NCBI RefSeq assembly: GCF_963662255.1
Contig: NC_085060.1
Location: 9,053,630 to 9,117,629, forward strand
Direction: 5' to 3'
From: Cinclus cinclus
Taxonomy: Eukaryota; Chordata; Aves; Passeriformes; Cinclidae
Length of the DNA: 64,000 nt
Below, piece by piece: positions 1 through 9,273 of the stretch; positions within the stretch are counted from its first letter, which is position 1, and every line of letters starts with the position of its first letter. The position numbers and the translations under genes are program-made. Below the pieces are notes generated by a model. It ran no database searches. It saw only the letters and a list, made by a program, of their open reading frames with translations, and was not told where the DNA came from.

Positions 1-2815
1 CACAGGGATGGACAACCACCATGGCTACGTTATGAGCTGTAGTGCTTTCCTTCCCCTTCTCCCTGGTGTGATGGGCAAAGGCAGTGGGAACCTGTTTTAC
101 TCTGATATATGGCTGTAGAAGGAGCATGGACACGACCAGCAGCAGTGGATGGCCCCTGGCAGAGACGCACACCATGACACTGTGCTGCAGGAACTGTGGG
201 TTCGCACTTGCCAAAGCTCTGGGTTCCCTCATGCCAAGTCCCAGTGGCCTCTGTGCCCATATTCCTCCCACCCCTTCTGCTCTTGGCACAGGCAGTGTCA
301 CCAGGACCTCATCACATCCAGGTTACACAGAGCTCCTGCAGCCTTGTTAGTATGGTTGCATTCACTTCCTGGCTAATTATAGCTGAGGTAGATTGAAGCC
401 TCTTCTGGTGCCTCCCCATCTGGCACAGCATGTTTTGGTGAGCAGGTAAGGTCCTGGCAGTGCATCCTGCTTCCCACCCATGTCCCTGTTCCCACCATGT
501 GGGAGCACAGCCCTGACCATTCTGTGCTGTCATGTTGCAGGCAGTGTCTGTGCAGAACCTCACCTGCAGCTGCAGTGCTTCCCCTGGATTTCCCCAGCAC
601 TCCACACAGGGTTTGCTGCAGGTGGTTTCTGTAGGTGCTTTGCTGTGCTCCAGAGGTGCCTGTTTAAGTCGATCTCATTTAATCCATATGCTTTTGCTCT
701 CAGGTCAAGCAATTTGCCTCCCTCCACTTGCCCATGCTGGTACTCCTGGGCATGCAAGTATCTGAACTTTGGAGCAATTTGTTCCAGCTGCATATCATTG
801 CTGTGATTCTACATCAAAATGAAACCACAATGCCCTCACACACATATGCAAATATTTGTGTGCATGGCCTGCAGACCCTTCTTTACATTACTGTGATAAA
901 CACCCTAATATGTCCTACAGCACAGCTTCCTCAGCCTTTTGGTTTTGTCCCTGTTACTCCCCCAACCTGGAATTTTTCCCCAGGAAAGAGCAGGCCACAG
1001 CACAGAAAGACCCCCTTTGGTTTCTCTGGGGTCCAACATAGGTGACCTTTTGCCCTGGACTGGTTTTGAGAGCTGCCTTCATAGGTGTCTGGTGCAGACC
1101 TGGATGCACATATCCCTGCCAGGGACAGAGGTGATGCTCAGCTGGCCCTTGGCTCAGTGCCCCTGGCACACTCCAGTGGGGAGGGCTACAGCTTCCTTCC
1201 CTGCATGGATCCCTGAAACTCCTGGGGTGTTTAAGAGTGGGGATCCTTGTGACGAGCTCTATTCAACCTGCTCCTATTTTCTCACATCACTAAAATGGCA
1301 GGGATGAGGAGGTGGGCTGTCCCAGTTGCTGCCAAGGCAAGACTCACCACCTCCCACCTGCCTCCCAGTTTATGCTGTGGTAAGGGAACGTGGTAAGGGA
1401 AAATACAGCCTGGCAGCATGCCCATCCAGCAATCTGCAGAGTGGAGGAGGATGAGGATCAGAGTCAAACTTACTGGGTCAGGTAAGGTGAAGATGGGAGC
1501 CTCATCCCCTGGGTCAGCCCCCATCCAGAAAGCCTCTGCCATGGACACCTGCTCTTCTCACACCAATAGCCACTCTGAGGAATGGTGCCATGCCCCTGCT
1601 AAGGTCCCAGTCCCTGGAAATCCGATATACATTGGCCCTTGCTGACCAAAAGTCTCCACTTTCCTCTGCTTTGAGGGATAAAGGAAAAGAGGGAAGGCGA
1701 GCAACAACTGATGTCCTTTCCCAGCAGTAATGCTCACCCCAGTTAGTGGGGAGGAGCAGCAAAACTGTGACCAGATCACTGAGAGGCAGTGAGCACCTGA
1801 TGAAGCAAGGCCTCTCCCGGGTTATTTGGTAGATTTGTATCACATAGCACCTGCTCCAGCACTGCCTTTGAAGCCAATCTGTTTGTATGAAACAAAAATG
1901 AGAGAAAATAACCAAGTCAACCAAGGTTTTTGAGCACAAAAAGGAAACTCAAGTCAATTAGCTTCCCTCTGATGCCTGAAGTAAATGGGGATTTGGGGGT
2001 GGAGGAGTGATAAAACAGTAGATTAGCTGACTTTCATGCATTTGCCAGTCTGGCCGGTTCCACAGGATTTCTGGCTGCTGACATCACAGTACTCCTCCAG
2101 GGACCAGCCAACCTATGGTAGTTTTCAGGAAATGCCAAAGAGGTGGTAATTAGTGGTTTACTAATAGAATGTCACCCTTCCCCATCATCTCAGGCTTTCA
2201 AGCAGGGCCTGGGCACCCCACTCTGCCCTCTGCCCTGAGGGATTTCTCGTGTGCTTTACTACTCCAGGCTATCCTGGAAGAGCAGCCCCGGGTCCTTTCC
2301 TATTTATTTGTCCCATTGCACATTTATTTGTTCCTCTTGGTCTGGCAAGAGTATAAAGCGTGTTTGTATCATGCTGGCAAATGTTCCTCCAGGCACCAGC
2401 ACTGGATGGATGTCCACAATCCCATGGGAAGGCACTGGTGCAGAGGTTACCTGCTGACCATAGAAATGTGTAGCAGCAGAGGTGGCTTCAACTGTGCCAC
2501 CTGCTGCATGACCACAGCACCCATCTTCTGCTACTGGGAGCCCTACAGCAGACTGTGGCACATTGTCAAACATCCCAGAATGACTGGTCACAGGCTGCCA
2601 GTAGGAAGGTCCTCCTTCCTAGAAAACACAGAGTCAGTTAAAGCAAAACCATCAGATTTTATGGAAGTATCAGAGACTGGCTGTTCCCAGGGAGTAGGGG
2701 TCAAAGGTGACTGCAAGTGCCCTCTCTGCAAAAGGGAACACGAGATTTGCTGCTGACATGGGGTAACTATTGGGCAATACAGCCATGGGCAGCTCTCACC
2801 CACTGAATTTGCTTT
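1..2815. other. Unassigned non-coding sequence
   Basis: I see no gene, RNA or recognisable mobile element here. Open frames reach 195 codons (2169-2756, plus) but have no family resemblance, and their length is within chance expectation. An octamer-type motif ATGCAAAT lies at 846-853, overlapping the 10-bp palindrome CAAATATTTG at 849-858. The plus strand is often pyrimidine- or C-rich (for example around 901-1000 and 2221-2270). Confidence 0.6.
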
Positions 2816-2826
2816 AAAAAAAAAAA
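2816..2826. repeat. Short poly(A) tract
   Basis: A run of eleven A residues. It is not preceded by a recognisable retroposed sequence, so I treat it as a simple homopolymer. Confidence 0.8.
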
Positions 2827-3540
2827 GAAGTAGGATATGGACGTGTAGGCAGCTCCTGGTAGGTTCACATCACTAGAGCCCCAGCTGCTCCCTTCCCACC
2901 CTTGGGCTACATTTTACACCTCGACCAAAGCCCCTTCTGGTCCCTCCGGATGCTTGGTGTTTGGGTCAAGGATTGTGCATCCACCGTGGAGGAGCAGGAA
3001 GAGCAGGAGGACTCACACAACAGCAGGAGGTTGGTGGGAGGCTGCAGTTCAGGGACATTCTCAGATGGAAGGTCCCTGTGGTCTCAGAAGTTCTTGGAGC
3101 TGTTAATCCCCCATGGGCAGACACCCGGCAGGTTATTCAAACAGCAGAGGGATGTACTCCCTCTGCTTACCCGCTAAGCCAGACCCGAGCACTGGCCCGA
3201 GTGACCCTGGAATATGCACGCACTCCTTGGAGCACACCTGCATCCCCCCGAGCAGTCGTGCCCGCCCATGAGCACACCTGCACACCCAGACCTGGCTGTG
3301 CGGCTGAAGGTGGGGCCAGGGCAGGTGCAGGGGTGGCCAAGGCGGGCACGAGGGGGGTCCTGGATGAGTCCAGGGAGTGCACAGCGCAGCTTGTGCAGGA
3401 GGGCATGGGCTGGGAAGGGACGAACGACTCGTCAGAAACCTTTTGCAGGAGCCTCCTGCCACCCAGTGTCGGCTCCAGCCGGCGCTGCTCTCCGGGGCTC
3501 CCCCCGCCCGGGGCTAGAGGGGGCTCTGCAGCCAAACAAC
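2827..3540. other. GC-rising shoulder left of CpG island 1, no gene seen
   Basis: GC content and CpG frequency rise from about 3130 onward, giving overlapping open frames on both strands (for example 2961-3596 and 3214-3843, plus; 3167-3535, minus). None has recognisable domain content. They are Pro/Arg/Gly/Ser-rich translations of GC-rich DNA. This is best read as the upstream shoulder of the island. Confidence 0.5.
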
Positions 3541-3720
3541 TTTCGAAACCTCAGTTTAACAAAAGCAAAACCCAAATCAACACTCCCACTCCTTAGAAAA
3601 ACGCCAGAAAACCAAACAAGTCCCCAAGACACGCTTTTCTTGCAAAACTCCTCAAAACCCGAACAAACCCACGGCCGTAGAAGCATCCCGAAAGTGTGCA
3701 GGACACGACCAAGGTCCCTC
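3541..3720. other. A+C-rich segment flanking CpG island 1
   Basis: A hand count of this 180-base segment gives A68 C60 G25 T27 on the plus strand, a strong excess of A and C. Read on the minus strand it is T- and G-rich, the composition usually found downstream of a promoter on the transcribed-sense strand. It sits immediately left of the island, where the opposite skew begins, so leftward (minus-strand) divergent transcription is possible. No minus-strand coding frame is convincing. Confidence 0.5.
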
Positions 3721-3859
3721 GCGGATGACACCAGCTCTGTTCCCCCACGATGGCCGTGTCTGGTCTCAGGGCTGATGACAGTGTCACCACGAGGTCTGTC
3801 CGGTCGCACTCAGGTCATCGGTCACCTTCGCACTCAAAAGTGACATTTTTCCTTGCGTA

Positions 3860-4300
3860 AAGCTGGTTTGATGGAGGTGCAGAGGACGGGGCGAGCGCTT
3901 TCCCCTCGCTGCAGAGTAACTTCTGGACTTTCCGGCCACTTTCGGCTGACTTGGTGAAGTCCCCAGCAGCGGTCCCACCCGCTACCTTCTCCTTCCCGGC
4001 TCCGGGCCGGCCCCCGACCGGCTTTCCCCATCTGGAGCGGGCGCCGAGCGGCGGAGCTCGGGCCGGGGAACCCGCGGAGGAGGCGGCGGCGGCGGCCGGG
4101 CCGGGCCAGGCGGAGCCACAGCCGGCACGGCGAGAGCCGGGCGGAGCGGGGAGGGAGCGGCTCCCCCGGGAGCAGCGGGGCCGGGGGGCGGCAGGGCCGT
4201 GCCGGCAGAGAGCGAGGGAGACCGGGAACGGGAGAGGGAGCCCGGGAGGGGAGGAGGACGAGCAGAAGAGGTAACGGGGTCGGTGGAGTCACTGCTGCTC
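3860..4300. promoter_or_regulatory. CpG island 1, probable promoter
   Basis: This is a dense patch of CpG dinucleotides and very high GC, strongest at about 3990-4290, in a CpG-depleted background. It contains a GGC-repeat patch near 4084-4097 and a GC-box-like GGGCGG at 4139-4144. From about 4040 the plus strand is markedly G-rich over C, typical of the start of a transcription unit read on the plus strand. CpG islands of this kind usually mark vertebrate RNA polymerase II promoters. The gene served cannot be named. A weaker CpG-containing tail continues to about 4870. Confidence 0.7.
4100..4270 (+). other. Candidate first exon ending at a splice donor (start unknown)
   Basis: The sequence AGAAGAG|GTAACG places a good 5' splice site with the exon ending at 4270. 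It lies at the right edge of the CpG island, exactly where a plus-strand first exon should end. The left boundary given is a guess, because the transcription start is not visible. An open frame from 3951 runs through the donor to 4274, but its translation is Ala/Pro/Gly/Arg-rich with no known family, so the exon may be entirely untranslated. A chance donor cannot be excluded. Confidence 0.35.
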
Positions 4301-4903
4301 CCTCCGCAGCTCCAGGACCGCTTGTCCCTTTGTCCTTTCGTCCCTAAGGAGGAATTTGCGTGCTCATGTCTTTACAGACAATTCTATGGGTGAAAGTATG
4401 CGTGTTAACATCTTTGAAAGGGGTCTCGATGTCTCTACTGACTTTGGGCAGCGGGTTTGCTGCAGATCCCAGACAACTGGCTGCTGATACAGGCGCGGGT
4501 CTGAGCGAGCTTGACTTTGTGAGCTGGTCCAAGGGGGAGATACGCGGTAGCCGGTTCGGGAAAGCTGTGCCTGCCTGCTGACCTCAGCCACTGGGAAAAG
4601 CAAGAGGGCAACGAGCGGCCGGGACTTTAGGGTAAAAGGAGGCTGCGCCCTCCGAAACCTCGAGAGAGAAAACCCCAGGAGTGTGTGCCCCAGGGGACTC
4701 TCTCCCTTTAATCGAATAATGGCGCAGGACTCCTCTGTCTCCTTTGCGGACATAAACCTCTGGCATTTGTGGATTAGTTTTGCTGACATCCCTTTTTCTG
4801 TCGGTCCGTTTGTTCTTCCCACCCCCGGGGGCAGCACCGGGCGCTCCGCTCCCGGCTCACGGGTTCCAGAGTGAAGGAGGCACCAGCGCGGGCTCCGCAG
4901 AGA
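4301..4903. other. Downstream shoulder of CpG island 1, no gene seen
   Basis: Moderately GC-rich, with scattered CpG near 4540-4620 and 4800-4870. A 209-codon minus-strand frame (4364-4993) covers it, but it begins inside a CR1 fragment and has no recognisable domain. If the donor at 4270 is used, this is the beginning of an intron. Confidence 0.45.
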
Positions 4904-5066
4904 AGCGGTGGAAGCTCCATCCCTGGAATGGTTCGAGGACAGGCTGGATGTGGCTTTGAGCAGACTGGTCTCGTGGAAGGTGTCCCTGCCCACGGCAGGG
5001 GGATTGCAACAAGGTGATCTTTAAGGGTCTTTCCAACCCAAACCATTCTGAGATTCGGTGATTTTG
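4904..5066 (+). mobile_element. CR1 LINE 3' fragment, plus orientation
   Basis: The segment matches, with substitutions, the remembered consensus of the CR1 3' end. In order it has a 'catccctgga' phrase, a 'ggctggatgtgg' phrase, 'aaggtgtccctgccca' near 4978, 'gcaggggg' and 'tctttccaacccaaaccatt' around 5029-5047. The element therefore runs left to right, with its 3' end near 5062. Only about 160 bases remain, so it is heavily 5'-truncated, as most avian CR1 copies are. It carries no coding capacity. It lies in the presumed first intron downstream of CpG island 1. Confidence 0.85.
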
Positions 5067-5589
5067 CATATGGGCCTCTTTTGCTGGAAGGACAATCCAT
5101 TTGCAAGGACACAGTGAACCCAAAGTCCACACAATACTGTACCAAAGAATTTAACTCTTTACTCTTCAATACCTTCTTACTCATCCTGGGTAATGTGGTT
5201 CTTCTTAATGCCAACCAGAAATCAACCAGAGATCATTAATCTAATATTACAGGGCTCTTTTGTTCCTCTGTTTTGAGCAAATAATGGCTCAGGTGTCTGT
5301 AACTGACATATTGCTGACTGAGGACCAGTCTCCCATACTGCTTATGGAAGGAATTTCCCTTAGATACCCAATTTAACATGGGAAAAAAAAATCCATTTAA
5401 GGACCTTCAAGAGGTTCTAGACATAAAAGCAGATTCTACTTATCAAACCCACAGCAATGGTATTAAAATGTAGGTTTATGATCCCCTCCTCAGTGTTTCT
5501 TAATTAAGGCTCCCGACTAATTTTGACCAATAAATATGCAGCTCCCAGCTAGTAGAGATCACACAGTAACAGACACAAGCATTTAATAT

Positions 5590-5623
5590 TCCAACAGTTG
5601 TGTCTCTTTTTATTCAGGTAACT
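5590..5623 (+). promoter_or_regulatory. Abutting splice acceptor and donor (recursive-splice-like site)
   Basis: A pyrimidine-rich tract (about 5599-5614) leads to TTCAG at 5613-5617, followed immediately by GTAACT at 5618. This is the zero-length-exon layout of vertebrate and insect recursive splice sites. The donor half is only fair (GTAACT rather than GTAAGT). It lies about 1.35 kb downstream of the candidate donor at 4270/4271. It may be chance, since CAGGTA is common. Confidence 0.25.
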
Positions 5624-6291
5624 GAGACCTGGACATGGACATTAGAACCAGATTCTGATTTCTGTTTCACCACTCTCCTTTCGCATCCTGAGTTAGGAGC
5701 AGTAGTGTCTTCGAGGCTTTTGTGGGTGTTCCTTAACCCATTCCAAGGTGACCACCTCACTCCTATTCCCTTTGCTCTTCCATGGAAGATTCCTTGCTGC
5801 CTGGCACTGCTCCTGGGTTTTCAGGGCAGTGCTGTGTCTGTGCTGTGGTGACTGCTGGGGACAGGCAGGGGACAGGGGAGGCCCTGAGGTGGCAGGGGAG
5901 GGCTGTGAAGGGTGGGGGTGTGGGAGCTGCCAGGGAGGTGACATGAAAGAGATGCTCTGGTGACTTTGGGGCTGCTGGGAGTACTCACGGGGAGCAGTGG
6001 GGAGGCCTTGCTGTGATGGCTCTTGGGGAGACCAGTGAGGAAATTGGAAATCTTAGCTATCTAGTGATAAATTTTGAATCATTGTACCAAGTAAATTTAT
6101 AAACAGTTTATTTTCTGTATAGTAAAAAAAAAATTAAATATAGAACCACAAAATTTGAATTCAGTTACTGTTTTTCCTTCTTTGTGTTTGAGCTGAAATT
6201 ATAGGTTTAATGTATTGTAGAGTTTCAAAAATGGGGGATAAACACAAATCACTATGCACAATTATTCACTGATTTGGCACGTAGAGCAAGG

Positions 6292-6321
6292 ATTTTTATT
6301 TATTTATTTTTTTTTTTACAG
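6292..6321 (+). repeat. ATTT/poly(T) tract ending in an acceptor-like ACAG
   Basis: A short TTTA/ATTT repeat passes into a run of T and ends in TTACAG at 6316-6321, a textbook-looking 3' splice acceptor. The sequence that follows does not give a convincing exon: there is no good donor nearby and no protein similarity. I record it as a simple repeat that mimics an acceptor. Confidence 0.4.
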
Positions 6322-7900
6322 CATTCATGATTTCTGTGGTCCATGCAAAACATCATTATCCCATTTCCACAGTAGCTGTATATGCCCTGGAAATTCTTTT
6401 CACATTATCTTATTTCTGAGTTATAAATCAACATTCTCTTCAACATTCTCTTTTAATTTAAAGTACTGAGGTATTATGAATGCTTGTGAGTCTTTTCCAA
6501 TATCCTTTACTATTTAGTGAGAAATTTTCTATGCTCACTTCAGTGGCATTTCAAGGTGGTATCACTGCTATTTTTTACAGGAAATGAATGTTTTTGAGGA
6601 TTGCAGTTGTGGTTTCTTTTTCAGAGCTGTCAAACCTAGAATGCATGCCTGATGACAGAGATTAAGGACATGCTAGAGAGGGTTTTGTTCCAGTGCCTGT
6701 GATATGCCTGTTTAGAACATAAGTAATATATAAATATATTGAAAAATAAAGTTGACATCTAAGCCATGTGCCAGAAAGATACTTTCAGGAAGGGGATACC
6801 ATCTTAACTTCAGTCACACGTACTGAGAAGGATCTGCAGTAGATACACTAACCCCTGAAGTAAATTTTATCAAATTAGAAATAAAAAAAGGTTAGGAATG
6901 GTCTTTATCCATGTGATTGTTGAATCAGTCTGGACTACATAAATAAATGTTACTTAGTGCCAGAAATTGCTGTAGTCTGTGTTCGTTTGGTGCAGCTTTG
7001 TCACCCTCTAGTGCTCATATCCAACAAGCTGGGAACCTGCTATTACTCTCACTAAATTTTTTAGCTTTAGGGGCCCGTTCAGGGTTTTTAAAGGAAGAAT
7101 ACTTTTTGGAAAAGAAGCTGATTGCTGGCCAGTCATTTGCCAGCAGAAATGCAAGGATTTTTTAACTGATGTGGGATCTAAACCAGGAATTTCTGATTCT
7201 TAGGCTACAGTTTTAATCTCTGAACCAGTCTTTCATCATGATTTAACTTCTCGAATTGAGTTTCTGAAACTTGATACACTAAATACTGCAAAAACAATGA
7301 GATATATTGTGGTACAATTTCTTTTTGTGAAATACCCAAGAAAGCTGGGATTTCTTTCTTTAATTGTATGCTTTATAATAGTTTTGATAACAGTCTTCCT
7401 TTGTTTAATTTAAGATATTAAGTTCCTTTATTTATTATGTATTTATTAGGATATTTGTTGCAGTGAACTTCAGGTTCTTCCCAAGCGAATAGAAAAACTG
7501 CAGTCATTTAGAAAATTAAGCATAAGAAGAAATAATCTCCACATGCTGCCAGATAGTAAGTTACCAGTCTTCATTTCTTTGATGGAAGAAATCAGGAAAA
7601 CTGTTAAAAAAGGCTGCGTTCTTTGTTGTTGCTGTTGCTTCCCATCAGTCAGGACGTGGTTTCCAGCTGGTTGAGTTGAGCACTGGGAAGCAGTGGTTCT
7701 CCAAAGCAACTCTCAGAGCAGGGTCAGTACTGAGACATTTTTTTCTGCAACCTGCTGGTGGTGACAAACCTTTAGTTTTACCAGCCTTTTCCTGCTCGTA
7801 TCTTTGCTTCCATAAGTAGCTGGGAGAGGTGAATGACTTGAACAGTGTATATATTGCTAGGAAAATATTTGCAGTACAGGCCAGTTTTAATGGCAAGTAA

Positions 7901-9101
7901 GTAAATTAAAATCTGGGCAGGTGATAAAAATAAACCTAGTAACTTAATACGTCAACGTGAGCAGGGCGAAGCAAAGTGACCCCATAGAGATCACTGTGCC
8001 AGCAGGAAACCCCAAATGAGCAAATTACTTGAAAACATGCAAGGAAAGAGTTCTTTGATGAAATTCTGTAAAAGGAACAATTGTTTCTAAGTGCTAGTTC
8101 TTTAACTTTTTGTTTTGTTTTGTTTATTTTTTAATATTTCACACCAGATGGATGCTCAAAGAGAAGGGAAACCACCAAGCATGAGAAGGCAATTGATGAA
8201 CAAAGGCACTCTGCAAACACAACGTGCTCTTTCATGCTCCAGTCAGACCTGGAGACATCTCTCTCTCTGGGCAGGTGACAAGTGAAACCCAATCCAGGAG
8301 CAATTCTATGGTTAATTCCCAGCCCAGCCAGAGTAGCACGTAAGTAAATGAGCTGATTTGGTAGGATGGGAGCCCTACAAAACTAATTGCAAAACCCTGT
8401 GTGTTATCAAGTTCATTCTAACAGGTTGTTTCGCCAGCAAAGGGTTTCAGACAAACTCGTTTTTCTGCTCGAATAAAACAACAGCTTGTATTTGTTCTGA
8501 AGTCTACTCATTAAATATAAAATTAGAAATTCATGGAAGAAAGTCTTAGAAAAGAGGGGTCCTCTGGAAGTGACTTTGTGCCTGCTCTGTTCAGAGCAGA
8601 GAAAGATGTGATTGTGAGGGGATTCCCTTTGAGCTCGGAGAACACACGAACCCCAATAAAACAAGGACCAAGGCTGTGCCCAGCACTGGCAGCCTGCCTT
8701 TGTCACAGCTCCTGAGGTGCAGCACCTGCTCCTGCAGGCCCTCACTGGGACACACTCCCTCTGCATATCACTTGCATGTGCATTTACAAAAATAAATGCT
8801 ACTTCACCCTTCAAAAGTTTTTCCCAAAGTGACAGAAGAAAACTTCAATAAAAATACAAAGAGCACATTTTCCTGTGCCTTCTCAAATAAAATGTCATAT
8901 GTAATATCTGAATTATTTACTATGAGCATGATGTTGTTTTCTTTCCAGGTGCTTTCCTAACCCACCCAGGACTATTTTTCTCATTCTGCAGAAGCTCATG
9001 GCTGTAGCCACTCCCAGATGACACACACTAAGAGGGGAACCCCAGGAGCTGCACAGAGAATTGCTGAAAACAAAAAAAGCCCAGAGCTACCAAAGGTTTT
9101 G
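7901..9101. other. Unassigned non-coding sequence
   Basis: No gene or mobile element is recognised. A T/G-rich run lies near 8108-8130. Open frames reach 133 codons (8413-8814, minus) without any recognisable motif. Confidence 0.55.
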
Positions 9102-9273
9102 CCTTCTCCTTCTCCTTCTCCTTCTCCTTCTCCTTCTCCTTCTCCTTCTCCTTCTCCTTCTCCTTCTCCTTCTCCTTCTCCTTCTCCTTCTCCTTCTCCT
9201 TCTCCTTCTCCTTCTCCTTCTCCTTCTCCTTCTCCTTCTCCTTCTCCTTCTCCTCCTCCTCCTCCTCCTCCTT
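9102..9273. repeat. (CCTTCT)n hexanucleotide microsatellite grading into (TCC)n
   Basis: About 150 bases of almost perfect CCTTCT units (about 25 copies) are followed by about eight TCC units. The plus strand is pure pyrimidine throughout, so the tract is a polypurine/polypyrimidine mirror-type repeat of the class able to form triplex (H-DNA). Because the period is a multiple of three it stays open in all frames. This produces spurious Leu-only, Ser-Pro, Lys-Glu and Glu-Gly open frames of 82-93 codons, none of which is a gene. The tract is long and nearly uninterrupted, so it is probably length-polymorphic. Confidence 0.97.

Larger units (their letters stand above)
5067..7900 (+). other. G+T-rich sequence, presumed intron of the island 1 transcript
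   Basis: No coding exon is recognised. Hand counts of three 60-base lines (5881, 6181, 7081) total A44 C17 G67 T52, a strong G-over-C excess on the plus strand. This matches plus-strand transcription starting at island 1. A polyadenylation hexamer AATAAA occurs near 6746, but nothing ties it to an exon. The strand bias becomes mixed after about 8 kb, so if there is a transcript it may be short. Confidence 0.4.

Noticed and set aside
2169..2756. 195-codon plus-strand frame
   Set aside because: Its length is within chance expectation, and its Cys/Trp-rich composition has no regular spacing or known domain.
3834..4292. 152-codon minus-strand frame with a Leu/Pro-rich, signal-peptide-like start in CpG island 1
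   Set aside because: The Leu/Pro run comes from GC-rich triplets. The rest has no family resemblance, and the overlapping plus frames are equally open.
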